From Janthinobacterium sp. 67 (GTDB taxonomy: Bacteria; Pseudomonadota; Gammaproteobacteria; Burkholderiales; Burkholderiaceae_D): a DNA stretch of 64,000 nt. Made by a program: the position numbers and the translations under genes. The notes beneath the pieces are model-generated. The model was not told where the DNA came from and did no database searches. It worked only from the letters and a program-made list of their open reading frames with translations. The stretch is taken from NCBI RefSeq assembly GCF_002797895.1, contig NZ_PGES01000001.1, forward strand, positions 5,394,001-5,458,000. The letters are read 5' to 3'. Below are positions 51,167-59,893 of this stretch, piece by piece; the stretch's first letter is position 1, and each line of letters begins with the position of its first letter.

Positions 51167-51679
51167 ATGAGAAGAGTACACCCTGAATTCGCGTACCAGT
51201 CGCGCGAGCTGGAAGGCCAGATCGAAGGCATCCTCGGCGATCCGCCGAACCGCAAGAACTACAAGAGCATGGTCGATGCATTGGTCGGCGAATATGCGAG
51301 CGGCGGCGGCATCGAAGACGTGAACATGCTGGCCTTCGCGCTGGTCGACCACATAAGCTTCAGCGACCCGAAAGGCTTGCTGGCCGAAAGCGAAGACTAC
51401 GAGTTCGGCGACCCGGCCCGCGTGTTTTCCATGGCCAGCTGTGCCGATCCGGAAGCTGCGAAGATGTACGCCGCCATCGAGGACAGTTTCCCCGACCTGG
51501 CGCGCCAGGCCATCATCACGGCCTTTTTGCACAAGAACCCGCGCCTGTGGGACGACGACGACCAGTCGCTCGACCAGCTGGCCGCCAATGACGATGGCGA
51601 CGACGATCACGACGAAGACGAAGCCACCGACGATTTCGCCCAGATGTTTGACCAGGATGGAGATGACCATGGCCGATAA
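51167..51679 (+). CDS. Unknown protein with acidic tail, first of the J-domain-linked trio
   Basis: A 170-residue cytoplasmic protein. Residues 1-130 are mixed helical (MRRVHPEFAYQSRELEGQIE, YKSMVDALVGEYASGGG, ARQAIITAFLHKNPRLW). The C-terminal 40 are extremely acidic (DDGDDDHDEDEATDDF). I do not recognise the family. The last codons overlap the next gene's ATG by 11 bases, so the two products are coupled. A chaperone-client or secretion/assembly role in common with the J protein is inference from order only. Confidence 0.8.
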   Translation: MRRVHPEFAYQSRELEGQIEGILGDPPNRKNYKSMVDALVGEYASGGGIEDVNMLAFALVDHISFSDPKGLLAESEDYEFGDPARVFSMASCADPEAAKMYAAIEDSFPDLARQAIITAFLHKNPRLWDDDDQSLDQLAANDDGDDDHDEDEATDDFAQMFDQDGDDHGR

Positions 51680-52457
51680 TAATGAACAAAAGAGCAATCT
51701 TCCCGCGCTGACGAAACAGGTCACGGAATTGGTGCTGTCCGGTTCCCTGGGCCACGCCGAGCAGGCGTTTGCCGACGCGGCCGACCAGTACGGCGACCTG
51801 GCCGTGGTGGAAGTGCTGAGCGCCATTCCGCCGCAAGTGACGGCCCTGCACCTGGCCGGCTTCGACGGCGGCAAGATGTCGCTGGCCACCCTGCTGGTGC
51901 CGCCGAAGGCGTGGGCCGACAGCCTGGCCTTCATCGCCGCCACCTGGAGCGACGACCAGATCGAGGATGATCCGGAACGCATCGCCGAGGCCCTGTTCGC
52001 GCACATCCATGGCGTGGTGTTTTCCACCGACGACGCCGAGCGCCGCCGCGAGCTGCTGCTCGAAGCGTCCGCCACCGACTGGGGCGCCACGGCGTTCGCC
52101 ATCCTGTTCTCGATGGCGCCGAAGGAAATCCTCGAAGTGGCGGGCGAGATCGTCATCAAGGGACCGTACGTGACGGGCGTGACCTCGTCCGACAACGACG
52201 TCGTGCCGCTGGCCATCGAACTGGCGCAAGCGAATGAAGACGGCTGGGACCGCTCGCTGTTCGAACTGTTCCCCGACTTCCGCCACAGCGCCGACCTGGC
52301 CGACGCGGAGTACTCGGACGATCCGGACGAAGAGCCGACCATGTTGCAGCGGAGCACCAAGGAATTGCTGTACCGCCTGCGCAAGCAAGTGCCGAGCACG
52401 CGCAGCGCGCCGCGTTCCAGCACGCGCCGCAGCCTGGGCACGGGCATTTTCTCGTAA
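51669..52457 (+). CDS. Unknown protein, second of the J-domain-linked trio
   Basis: A 262-residue cytoplasmic, helical and acidic protein beginning MADNNEQKSNLPALTKQVTE. Visible stretches include VEVLSAIPPQVTALHLAGFDG and AEALFAHIHGVVFSTDDAERRREL. The C-terminus turns basic and Ser/Arg-rich (RKQVPSTRSAPRSSTRRSLG). No family recognised. It overlaps the preceding gene by 11 bases and is followed after 19 bases by the third gene. Confidence 0.82.
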   Translation: MADNNEQKSNLPALTKQVTELVLSGSLGHAEQAFADAADQYGDLAVVEVLSAIPPQVTALHLAGFDGGKMSLATLLVPPKAWADSLAFIAATWSDDQIEDDPERIAEALFAHIHGVVFSTDDAERRRELLLEASATDWGATAFAILFSMAPKEILEVAGEIVIKGPYVTGVTSSDNDVVPLAIELAQANEDGWDRSLFELFPDFRHSADLADAEYSDDPDEEPTMLQRSTKELLYRLRKQVPSTRSAPRSSTRRSLGTGIFS

Positions 52458-52476
52458 TGAAAGCAGGGAACGTCTA

Positions 52477-53349
52477 ATGCTGCCAGCAATTGTTGTAGAG
52501 AATCTTCCGCGCCTCGTGCGCGCCATCAAACTGTTGCCGGGCGACCCGCGCGAAGACGCGGCCCTGAACCTGGCCGACGAATTGACGGGCATCACGGCCA
52601 TGGTGGCCGAGAAGTTCACGAATGAACGCACGGCCGACGGCATCCAGAAAGCGCTGTACCTGACGGTGGGCGGCGTGTCCCTGGGCCTGGAACAGGCCGT
52701 CACGCATGAAGGCGACCAGGCCGCCCTCGACTTCCTCGTCGAGCACGGCGCCGAGCACGCGTTCCAGGTGGGCTTTCGCCTGATCAAGGAATTGTCGCAA
52801 CTGCCCGAAGACGCTCTCGTCGGCGAATACGACCAGGACCCCGTCTACCTGGCGCGCCGCCTGCGCGAGCTGTTCATCGATATTTGCCAGGCCGACCCGA
52901 ACCAGAACTGGGCCGGCTATGAAAAGTATGCGGTTCAATTGCAACAGCGCAAGGAAGTGCAAGCCGTCGTGCGCCTGGCCGGCTGGCTGCGCCGGCACCA
53001 TGACAACGGCCCCGTCTGCGACAGCGACTTGAATGCCGAGGGCGTCATCGCCCTGGCCATCATCTTCGCCATCGAAGGCGGCGGGCGCATCATCGCGCGC
53101 ACGGGCCAAAAGGAGTTTGAACGCTTCGTGCGTTCCGTGCGCAAGAACAAGCCCGACTTCGAAGAAGGCTGGGCCGCCCTGGTGGCCAAGGTGCCCGCGC
53201 AGCACCACCCTGTGTTGCTCGACCGCATCGATTCCTACCGCCGCAGCTGCACCGTCGTGCATAAAATCCTCACGCGGGCCAGCATGAAAAGCCTGTTCGA
53301 GGACCTGGAAAATTATGCGGGTTCGGAGCTCGATGCGGATTATTCGTGA
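52477..53349 (+). CDS. Unknown protein, third of the J-domain-linked trio
   Basis: A 290-residue cytoplasmic protein, helical throughout (MLPAIVVENLPRLVRAIKLL, LDFLVEHGAEHAFQVGFRLIKEL, VVRLAGWLRRHHDNGPVCD). An open frame extends upstream, but the ATG at 52477 fits the 19-base gap after the previous stop. No family recognised, no signal peptide. A REP-like doublet follows right after the stop and probably closes the transcript. Confidence 0.82.
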   Translation: MLPAIVVENLPRLVRAIKLLPGDPREDAALNLADELTGITAMVAEKFTNERTADGIQKALYLTVGGVSLGLEQAVTHEGDQAALDFLVEHGAEHAFQVGFRLIKELSQLPEDALVGEYDQDPVYLARRLRELFIDICQADPNQNWAGYEKYAVQLQQRKEVQAVVRLAGWLRRHHDNGPVCDSDLNAEGVIALAIIFAIEGGGRIIARTGQKEFERFVRSVRKNKPDFEEGWAALVAKVPAQHHPVLLDRIDSYRRSCTVVHKILTRASMKSLFEDLENYAGSELDADYS

Positions 53350-53356
53350 CCGCTGG

Positions 53357-53450
53357 TGTCGGATTACGGCCTGCGGCCTAATCCGACCTACGCCGGCGCG
53401 CGTCCCGTAGGTCGGCTTAGCTGCGGCACAGCCGCAGCGTAAGCCGACAC
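53357..53450. repeat. REP-like doublet 2
   Basis: Unit 1 (53357-53391) reads TGTCGGATTA ... TAATCCGACCTAC; unit 2 (53407-53450) reads GTAGGTCGGCTTA ... TAAGCCGACAC. Order is back to back, opposite to doublets 1 and 3. Each unit pairs with itself; the variable stem pair is A-T in unit 1 and C-G in unit 2. Between convergent genes. Confidence 0.88.
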
Positions 53451-53456
53451 GGCAGC

Positions 53457-54359
53457 TTATGCTCCCCCTTCCATGGCCGCTTCCTCGGCCAGTTTGACAA
53501 ACGCCGCCACCAGCGGCGACGTCTCTTCTTCCCGTTGTGCAAGTAATAAGCTCGTGGTCGCCTGCGGGTCGGCGATGGGGCGGTAGCACACGCCATCCAT
53601 GCGGATGCGGTCGAACGAAGAGGGCAGCACGGAAATGCCGCAGCCGGCTGCCACCAGGCCGATGATGGTCGATGCCTCGCCCGCTTCCTGCGCCACCTGG
53701 GGCACGAAGCCTGCCGCCTTGCACAGGCGGAAGATCTGCGGATAAATCCCCGTGCCCGCATCCTTGGGATACATGACAAAACCTTCGCCCGCCATGTCGG
53801 CAATCGCGATCGCGTCCTTGGCCGCCAGCGCGTGGGCGACGGGCAGCACGAGGAAGAGCGGGTCCTGGCGCAATTGCGTCAGGCGGATATCGTCCGGATA
53901 CGTCGTTTCCGGCGGGCGCACGAAACCCAGGTCCATCGTCCGGCCACTGATCGCTTCGAGCTGATGCAAGGTCGCCATCTCGTGCAGGGTCAGGGTGACG
54001 TGCGGAAACTGCTGGCGGTAGCGGTTGATGACGGTGGCGAAGTAGGGCGTGAACGGCGTGGAAAACGTAAAGCCGATGCGCAATTCGCCCGCTTCGCCCC
54101 GCTGGGCCCGGCGCGCCGTGACGGCCGCCTGTTCCGACAAGGACAGGATGCGCCGCGCATCGTCGAGAAACAGTGCACCTGCTTGCGTCAGCCGCACGGA
54201 GCGCTTGTTGCGCTCGAACAACTGCGCACCCAATTCCGCTTCCAGTGCCTGGATTTGCTGGCTCAGCGGCGGCTGGCCGATGTGCAGGCGCTCGGCCGCG
54301 CGCGTGAAGTGCAGCTCCTCGGCAACGGCGACAAAGTAACGGAGGTGGCGCAGTTCCAT
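53457..54359 (-). CDS. LysR-family transcriptional regulator (BenM/CatR-like)
   Basis: A 300-residue LTTR. I place the start at 54359, giving MELRHLRYFVAVAEELHFTRAAERLHIGQPPLSQQIQALE, the classical N-terminus of this branch. The effector domain has LRIGFTFSTPFTPYFATVIN, LDLGFVRPP and the C-terminal VAAGCGISVLPSSF. It is divergent from the MFS gene at 54467 with a 107-base gap holding two 10-bp direct repeats; it very likely controls that exporter. Inducer unknown. Confidence 0.93.
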   Translation of the reverse strand: MELRHLRYFVAVAEELHFTRAAERLHIGQPPLSQQIQALEAELGAQLFERNKRSVRLTQAGALFLDDARRILSLSEQAAVTARRAQRGEAGELRIGFTFSTPFTPYFATVINRYRQQFPHVTLTLHEMATLHQLEAISGRTMDLGFVRPPETTYPDDIRLTQLRQDPLFLVLPVAHALAAKDAIAIADMAGEGFVMYPKDAGTGIYPQIFRLCKAAGFVPQVAQEAGEASTIIGLVAAGCGISVLPSSFDRIRMDGVCYRPIADPQATTSLLLAQREEETSPLVAAFVKLAEEAAMEGGA

Positions 54360-54382
54360 ATTGTCCAGTAATCGTTTTAAAG

Positions 54383-54424
54383 TATGAGTTGGGCCTTGAA
54401 TATATATTGGACGATATGAGTTGG
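54383..54424. promoter_or_regulatory. Direct repeats in the LysR/MFS intergenic region
   Basis: TATGAGTTGG occurs at 54383-54392 and 54415-54424, 32 bases apart (about three helical turns). Between them lies TTGAATATATATTGGAC. A likely operator region for the LysR regulator; the spacing places both repeats on one DNA face. Confidence 0.45.
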
Positions 54425-54466
54425 CAATCCTAAGATGAAGACTCGCTCCTTCTTCGAAACACGGCC

Positions 54467-55741
54467 ATGTCTGATTCATCGCTTGCCTTTGCCCCCGCTG
54501 CCCCATCCGCCATTCCGGTTTCCGCTCCCGCTCCCCGCACGGCCATCGCCAAGGGTTCCATCGAATTCAAGCGCAGCAACCGCGCCCTGTTCTTCGGCGG
54601 CTTTTCCACCTTCAGCTTGCTGTACTGTATCCAGCCCCTGTTCCCGCTGCTGTCGCACCAGTTTCAACTGACGCCGGCGCAAAGCAGCTGGTCGCTGTCC
54701 GTGTCGAGCGGCTTGCTGGCCATCTCGCTGGTGCTGCTCAGCGCCGTCTCGGACCGGGTGGGCCGCAAGCCGCTGATGGTGGCGTCGATGTTTTCCGCCG
54801 CGATACTGACGATCTTGTCCGCGTTCGCCCAGGATTATGCGCAGTTGCTGGTCATCCGCGCCGCGCTGGGCATTGCCCTGGGCGGCATGCCGGCCGTGGC
54901 CATGGCTTACCTGGGCGAGGAAATCGAGGGCCCGTCCCTGGGCTTGTCGATGGGCTTGTATATTGCGGGCAGCGCCTTTGGCGGCATGTCGGGGCGCTTG
55001 ATCGCTTCCATGCTCAGCGATTTCCTGTCGTGGCGCTGGGCTTTGGGCGTGCTGGGCGTGGCCGGCGTGCTGGCTGCCGCGGAATTCTGGCGCAGCCTGC
55101 CCGCATCGAAAAATTTCGTGCCTACAACCCGTGGCTGGAATGCCTTGCCGCACGCCATCAAGCAGCATTTTTCCGACCAGGGCTTGCCGTGGCTGTTCTG
55201 CCTCGCGTTCGTGCTGATGGGCTGTTTCGTCAGCCTGTATAACTACATCGGCTACCGCCTGCTGGCAGCGCCATTCGGCTTGCGCCAGAGCACGGTCGGC
55301 TTGCTGGCCTTCTTGTACCTGATCGGCATTTTCAGTTCCGTCTGGGCCGGTCGCCTGGTGGACCGCCTGGGACGCCGGGGCGTGCTGTGGATCATGCTGT
55401 TGGTGATGTTGTCCGGCATTTTATTGACCCTGTTCGACTCGCTGCCGCTGATCGTCATCGGCATGGCGCTGGCCACCTTCGGCTTCTTTGCCTCGCACTC
55501 GATCGCCAGCAGCTGGGTCAGCCGCAGGGCCCGCGCGCCGCAGGCGCTGGCCTCGGCCTTCTACCTGCTGTTCTATTACCTGGGCTCGAGCCTGATCGGC
55601 TCCGCCTCGGGCATGATGTGGGGCTTCGACGGCTGGACGGGCGTCATCATCATGCTGGGCCTGTGCCTGGGCGGCGGCGTGCTGATCGCCTTGCGCCTGC
55701 GCCATCTGCAGCCGCTGGGCGCGCGCGAAGCGGTGGGCTGA
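54467..55741 (+). CDS. MFS transporter (YnfM/arabinose-efflux type)
   Basis: A 424-residue membrane protein with a 35-residue hydrophilic N-terminus and 12 hydrophobic segments. Helix 1-2 reads FFGGFSTFSLLYCIQPLFPLL, the motif A loop VLLSAVSDRVGRKPLMVASM, and ALGIALGGMPAVAMAYLGEE follows. It matches the DHA1 subgroup of inner-membrane effluxers (YnfM-like). It is divergent from, and probably regulated by, the LysR at 53457-54359. The exported compound is unknown. Confidence 0.9.
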   Translation: MSDSSLAFAPAAPSAIPVSAPAPRTAIAKGSIEFKRSNRALFFGGFSTFSLLYCIQPLFPLLSHQFQLTPAQSSWSLSVSSGLLAISLVLLSAVSDRVGRKPLMVASMFSAAILTILSAFAQDYAQLLVIRAALGIALGGMPAVAMAYLGEEIEGPSLGLSMGLYIAGSAFGGMSGRLIASMLSDFLSWRWALGVLGVAGVLAAAEFWRSLPASKNFVPTTRGWNALPHAIKQHFSDQGLPWLFCLAFVLMGCFVSLYNYIGYRLLAAPFGLRQSTVGLLAFLYLIGIFSSVWAGRLVDRLGRRGVLWIMLLVMLSGILLTLFDSLPLIVIGMALATFGFFASHSIASSWVSRRARAPQALASAFYLLFYYLGSSLIGSASGMMWGFDGWTGVIIMLGLCLGGGVLIALRLRHLQPLGAREAVG

Positions 55742-55747
55742 GTCCGG

Positions 55748-56386
55748 TTATTTGGGGCACATGCCGATCATCGTTTCCCCCTGCTTGCCCGCGCGCGTGG
55801 TCACGCACAAGCTGCCCAGCGCGCTGGTGATCTTGTAGGTGCGGCTGCCCCTGGCCTCGTTCGCGCCGATTTCCTCGATCTTTGACGCCTCGTACCATTT
55901 CGGCGGCACGGCCGCATAGGCTTCGGCAAAGCCCTGCTGCATGCGCTTGTAGCCCGTGTCGTCGAATTTCTCGCCGCCCCGCTGCGGGAATTCCTTGCGT
56001 AAATCCTTGTCGATCTTGCCTACGTCGCGCTTGGCTTGCGCCAGGATATCGGCCGCGCTGGGCGGCGCGACGGCCGTGATCGCTTCCGGCGTTGCCGGCG
56101 CCGGCTCGGCGGCGGGTGGCGGCAAGGGGCGGCTGATGGGCACTGGCATTGGCAGGCGCGGCACTCTTGCGGTGGCTGGTTTGGCGCTGGGCAACGCCGC
56201 AGGTACGGGCTTGGGCGGCGCAGGCGCGCTGTAGCGCAACCAGGTGATGGCCGGACCCTGCGGCAAGTTCTCGTCTGTGACGGCACGGGGTCGCGACTGC
56301 AAGACAACATATGCCAGGCCTACATGCAGCAGGATGATCAACAGCAGGCCGGGAGCGCGGCGGGGCAGGGACGGCAGCGAGGTCAT
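55748..56386 (-). CDS. Membrane-anchored Pro/Ala-rich periplasmic protein
   Basis: A 212-residue protein with one N-terminal transmembrane helix (PGLLLIILLHVGLAYVVL) and a Pro/Ala-rich linker (about 45-95), a layout like the TonB N-terminus. The rest reads DILAQAKRDVGKIDKDLRKE, MQQGFAEAYAAVPPKWYEA and a closing LGSLCVTTRAGKQGETMIGMCPK with two Cys that could form a disulfide. The TonB C-terminal domain is absent. The family is not recognised. It converges on the MFS gene with 6 bases between stops. Confidence 0.78.
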   Translation of the reverse strand: MTSLPSLPRRAPGLLLIILLHVGLAYVVLQSRPRAVTDENLPQGPAITWLRYSAPAPPKPVPAALPSAKPATARVPRLPMPVPISRPLPPPAAEPAPATPEAITAVAPPSAADILAQAKRDVGKIDKDLRKEFPQRGGEKFDDTGYKRMQQGFAEAYAAVPPKWYEASKIEEIGANEARGSRTYKITSALGSLCVTTRAGKQGETMIGMCPK

Positions 56387-56559
56387 GGGTGGTGTGGTGG
56401 TTCAGGTACGCCAATGTATATGAAGGATTTGATAATTATCTAGAATGTCACAAGCGCTTACAAAAAAGTGCCGCATGGAAATTTCGACCTTGTGGCCGCC
56501 AGCGGGGAACCCTGTGCGGCCTTGACGATCCAACTCCCTACACTGTGGGAGGACACATC

Positions 56560-56886
56560 ATGATGCAGGTAAAGGAAGTGGCACGGCGCTTTGGCGCCAT
56601 CGAACACGCAATCGGCCAGGCGGCCCAGCTGTGCGGCCAGCAGCAGGGCATGCCCATGGATTTGAAGGATTGCATCAACCAGCTGGACCAGCAAAAGAGC
56701 GCCGTGCGGCAAGCCATCGATACGCAGGACGATACGCGCATCCGGCAAGCCGTCGACCAGATGGAGTCGCTGGGCGACCGCGCCAAGCGGGCCTGTGGCA
56801 CGGCAACCAGCGTGACGCCGGAAATGAAGAGTGCCGTGCTCAAGGTCCACGATGAGTTGTCGGACTTAAAACATCAGCTGCATTAG
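56560..56886 (+). CDS. Small helical hypothetical protein
   Basis: A 108-residue protein starting MMQVKEVARRFGAIEHAIGQ; GGGAGGA lies 6-9 bases before the ATG pair. It is helical with heptad-like charged stretches (CINQLDQQKSAVRQAIDTQDD, RIRQAVDQMESLGDRAKRAC) and three Cys. No signal peptide and no family recognised. Its stop is one base from that of the convergent LytTR gene. Confidence 0.78.
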   Translation: MMQVKEVARRFGAIEHAIGQAAQLCGQQQGMPMDLKDCINQLDQQKSAVRQAIDTQDDTRIRQAVDQMESLGDRAKRACGTATSVTPEMKSAVLKVHDELSDLKHQLH

Positions 56887-56887
56887 C

Positions 56888-57769
56888 TTACATCTGGCGG
56901 AACAGATGCGCATATAAAGGGCTGACGCGCAGTTGTGCCGGGTGCTGGCGCAGGGTCAGCGACAGCTTGCCCGCCTCGTCGCGCACGGCCGTGGCGATGG
57001 CGCTGGCGTTGACGATGGTGCCCCGGTGGATTTGCCAGAATTGCTGCGGGTCCAGCTGGGGCAAGAGCTCCTTCAGGCTCGTGCGTATCAATGATTCGCT
57101 GTCCTGGCACACGACGTTGATGTATTTGTCCAGCGCTTCGAAATACACGACGTCGGCCAGGGCGATCATGCGCACGCTGTTGCCCACGGCCGCCCGTATC
57201 ATTTGCAGGCGCGGCGCGGGCGGCAGCATGGCTTGCAGCTGGCTCAGCAGGCGGGCCATGTTGTCGTCGCTGGCGGTTCCGGCTGTTGGCGCTGCCGTGG
57301 CGGTCGTCGCTGGCGCTGCTGCTGCCGTGACTGTGGCTGTAGCGGTGCCGTTGCCGCCGCCTTTGCCAGCACCGCTGTCGCGCAAGCGCTGTTGCAGCCG
57401 TTCTACCGTCTTGCCCAGGCGCGCATCGTTGACGGGTTTTAAGACGTAGTCGGCGGCCGCGTGTTCGAAGGCGGCCAGCGCGTATTCGTCGTAGGCGGTC
57501 ACGAACACGATGTGGGGAAATGGAATGCCGTCGGGCCACTGTTCCGCCAATTCCTCGGCCGCTTCCAGGCCCGTCTTGCCTGGCATTTTGATGTCGAGAA
57601 ACAGAATGTCTGGCTGCAGCGCCAGGCCTTGGCGCAAGGCTTCCACGCCGTTGGGGCAGGTGGCAACGATGTCGAGTTCCGGCCACAGCCGCTGCAAGGC
57701 GTGCGCAAGGGCGGCGGCAAGTATGGGTTCGTCTTCGGCGATCAGGGCGCGCGGTGAGGTGCTGGTCAT
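56888..57769 (-). CDS. LytTR-family response regulator
   Basis: A 293-residue regulator. The receiver domain (about 1-125) has the acidic pair in LIAEDEPILAAA, the phospho-Asp in DILFLDIKMPGKTGLE and the Lys in YVLKPVND. An Ala/Thr/Gly-rich linker (about 145-185) joins it to a LytTR DNA-binding domain (about 190-290): IALADVVYFEALDKYINVVC, SLIRTSLKELLPQLDPQQFWQIHRGTIVNASAI. The ATG overlaps the kinase stop by 4 bases, so the two form a two-component pair. Regulated genes unknown. Confidence 0.94.
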   Translation of the reverse strand: MTSTSPRALIAEDEPILAAALAHALQRLWPELDIVATCPNGVEALRQGLALQPDILFLDIKMPGKTGLEAAEELAEQWPDGIPFPHIVFVTAYDEYALAAFEHAAADYVLKPVNDARLGKTVERLQQRLRDSGAGKGGGNGTATATVTAAAAPATTATAAPTAGTASDDNMARLLSQLQAMLPPAPRLQMIRAAVGNSVRMIALADVVYFEALDKYINVVCQDSESLIRTSLKELLPQLDPQQFWQIHRGTIVNASAIATAVRDEAGKLSLTLRQHPAQLRVSPLYAHLFRQM

Positions 57770-58884
57770 GGCGTGGGGCTCGCGGTGGTGGAGTGAATGG
57801 GGAATTGAAGGCGGGCGACGACGCCTGCCGGCGTGTTGGCGGCCAGCGACAGGCTGGCGTCATCGCCATGCATGCCGCGCAGGCGCTCGCGGATATTCGC
57901 CACGCCCAGCTGCGTACCCTTGGTCTGGCCCGGATGGTCGAGGCCCAGGCCATCGTCGCTGACGGTGAGCAGCAGCGCGCCGCCATCCATGGACGCCTGC
58001 ACGTGGATATGGCCGCCTTCGATCTTCGGCTCCAGGCCGTGCTGGATGGCGTTTTCCACCAGCGGCTGCAGCAGCATGGGAGGGACCTTGATGTGGCGTA
58101 AGGCATCGGGCAAGTCCAGCGTAAAGCGCAGGCGCGCGCCCATGCGGATGGACATCAGGCCCAGGTAGGCTTGCATCAGGGAAAACTCCTGCGCCAGGGT
58201 GGTGGACTCGGCGCGCGAGGACGAGAGGGTGGCGCGCAAGTACTGGATCAGCTGGTCGAGCAGCTGCTGGGCGCGGTCCGGATCAAAACTGATCAGGCCT
58301 TGCAGATTGGCCAGGGTATTGAACAGCATGTGCGGTTCGATTTGCGCCTGCAGCAACTGCAGCTGGGCCTGCATGGCCTGGCGCGCCACGGATTCGGCGC
58401 GGGCCTTTTCCTCGGCAGCCGCCATTTGCAGGCGGGCAATCTTTTCGCGGCTGGAGAAAAACAGCACGGCGCCGCCCGTGGCCAGCAGGGTGAACACGAG
58501 GGTGCCCATCATTTGCGTAGGCAGCATGTTTTCAAAGCCGCCCACGTCCACGCCCGTCAGCCAGCTGAACAGCGTCAGGCCCAGCATTTGCGCGACGGGC
58601 ACGGAAATGAGGATGATGAGCATGAAAGGCAGGAATTTCGGCCGCCGGTCCGCGCCCCATAAGGTCAGGCGCATGCCGTCGATCAGCAGGAAGGCGATCG
58701 TGCCGATGCACATCGAGGCGACCAGGTTTTGCCCAAAATGGCTGCCCGGACTGAGGATGAAGGTAATGACCAGCGCACAGATCACGTTCAGCGCCAGCGC
58801 ATAGCGCGCGTCGTGCAGCATGCGGTAGTACGGAGACCTGGCCTTGGCTGCTGGCGCATCGGCGGATGGAACGTTGGATTTCAT
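57766..58884 (-). CDS. LytS/YehU-type sensor histidine kinase
   Basis: A 372-residue membrane kinase with four hydrophobic N-terminal segments (ALALNVICALVITFILS, LVASMCIGTIAFLLIDG, FLPFMLIILISVPVAQML, LVFTLLATGGAVLFF). A helical linker leads to the His_kinase domain with the phospho-His in LQAQIEPHMLFNTLANLQ (PHFLFN variant PHMLFN), and an ATPase domain with LLQPLVENAIQHG, VSDDGLGL and GTQLGVANIRERL. It is co-transcribed with the LytTR gene. The signal is unknown. Confidence 0.93.
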   Translation of the reverse strand: MKSNVPSADAPAAKARSPYYRMLHDARYALALNVICALVITFILSPGSHFGQNLVASMCIGTIAFLLIDGMRLTLWGADRRPKFLPFMLIILISVPVAQMLGLTLFSWLTGVDVGGFENMLPTQMMGTLVFTLLATGGAVLFFSSREKIARLQMAAAEEKARAESVARQAMQAQLQLLQAQIEPHMLFNTLANLQGLISFDPDRAQQLLDQLIQYLRATLSSSRAESTTLAQEFSLMQAYLGLMSIRMGARLRFTLDLPDALRHIKVPPMLLQPLVENAIQHGLEPKIEGGHIHVQASMDGGALLLTVSDDGLGLDHPGQTKGTQLGVANIRERLRGMHGDDASLSLAANTPAGVVARLQFPIHSTTASPTP

Positions 58885-59080
58885 GGAGTTGTCTGCTGGT
58901 AGCGATGGGGCATTGTGTGCCAGCGCAGGCCAGCGCGCAACAGGGCTGCGACGAAACGGGACTGGCGCGCCGCCATTCGCTGGGGCGCGTCGCCAAACGG
59001 GGCCGCTTTACTTTTCGGGACTGGCACGCGATAGTGTGGCAAGACAGTCTTGCTTCCAAAGAATTGCTTAAAGGAATCCC

Positions 59081-59821
59081 ATGTGGCCCTATCCACGCAC
59101 CCTCGCGCACCGCGGCGGCGGCACCCTGGCGCCTGAAAACACCCTGGCCGCCCTGCGCTGCGGCCTCGCCTACGGCTACCGCGCCGTGGAATTCGACGTC
59201 ATGCTGGCGTCCGACGGCGTGCCCGTCGTCGTGCACGACCCCGAGCTGGGCCGCACCGTGGCCGGCAGCGGCCACATCAACGATTACACGGCCGCGCAGC
59301 TGGGAGCGATGGAGGCGGGCGCCTGGTTCGGCCCCGCATTCGCCGGTGTAGGCGTGCCCACGTTCGAGGCCGTAGTGGCGTATTGCAAGGCGCAGCGCAT
59401 CTGGATGAATATCGAAATCAAGCCGGCGCCCGGCTTCGATGTGCAAACCGGGACGGTGGTGGCGCACGCCACGCGCGATTACTTTGCGCAGGAAATCGCG
59501 GCTGGCGAATTGCTGCCGCTCTTGTCGTCGTTCAGCATCGCAGCCTTGCAGGCGGCGCGCCAGGCGGCCCCGGAACTGGCGCGCGGCTGGCTGGTCGAAG
59601 CGATACCTTCAGATTGGCTGAAACAGGCAAAGGAGCTGGGCGTGGTGGCCATCCATTGCGACCATCAGCAGCTGACGCCGGAACTGGCGCGAGAGATCAA
59701 GGGGGCGGGATACGGGCTGTTCTGCTACACCGTCAACACCTCGGAGCGGGCCAGCGAATTGCTGGCCTGGGGCGTGGACGGGTTTTGTACGGACAGGATC
59801 GATTTGATCACGCCGGTCTGA
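59081..59821 (+). CDS. ugpQ: Glycerophosphodiester phosphodiesterase, cytoplasmic
   Basis: A 246-residue GDPD without signal peptide. Motif LAHRGGGTLAPENTLAAL holds the catalytic His and the metal-ligand Glu; VEFDVMLASDGVPVVVHDPEL carries Glu, Asp and the second catalytic His. The C-terminal FCYTVNTSERASELLAWGVDGFCTDRIDL is the usual last strand-helix. The product splits glycerophosphodiesters to glycerol-3-phosphate and an alcohol. Length fits UgpQ rather than the longer exported GlpQ. A 32-bp perfect palindrome follows 19 bases after the stop. Confidence 0.93.
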   Translation: MWPYPRTLAHRGGGTLAPENTLAALRCGLAYGYRAVEFDVMLASDGVPVVVHDPELGRTVAGSGHINDYTAAQLGAMEAGAWFGPAFAGVGVPTFEAVVAYCKAQRIWMNIEIKPAPGFDVQTGTVVAHATRDYFAQEIAAGELLPLLSSFSIAALQAARQAAPELARGWLVEAIPSDWLKQAKELGVVAIHCDHQQLTPELAREIKGAGYGLFCYTVNTSERASELLAWGVDGFCTDRIDLITPV

Positions 59822-59840
59822 ACGTAACCCAAAGCAACAT

Positions 59841-59872
59841 CTGGGGTCGTACCCTGCAGGGTACGACCCCAG
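59841..59872. repeat. 32-bp perfect palindrome behind ugpQ
   Basis: The sequence CTGGGGTCGTACCCTG is followed immediately by its exact reverse complement. The centre is CTGCAG. A second, imperfect inverted repeat surrounds it (AACCCAA at 59826-59832 and TTGGGTT at 59882-59888). It may act as a terminator-like 3' structure or as a protein site. Confidence 0.9.
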
Positions 59873-59893
59873 CCTTTGCCGTTGGGTTTAGGC

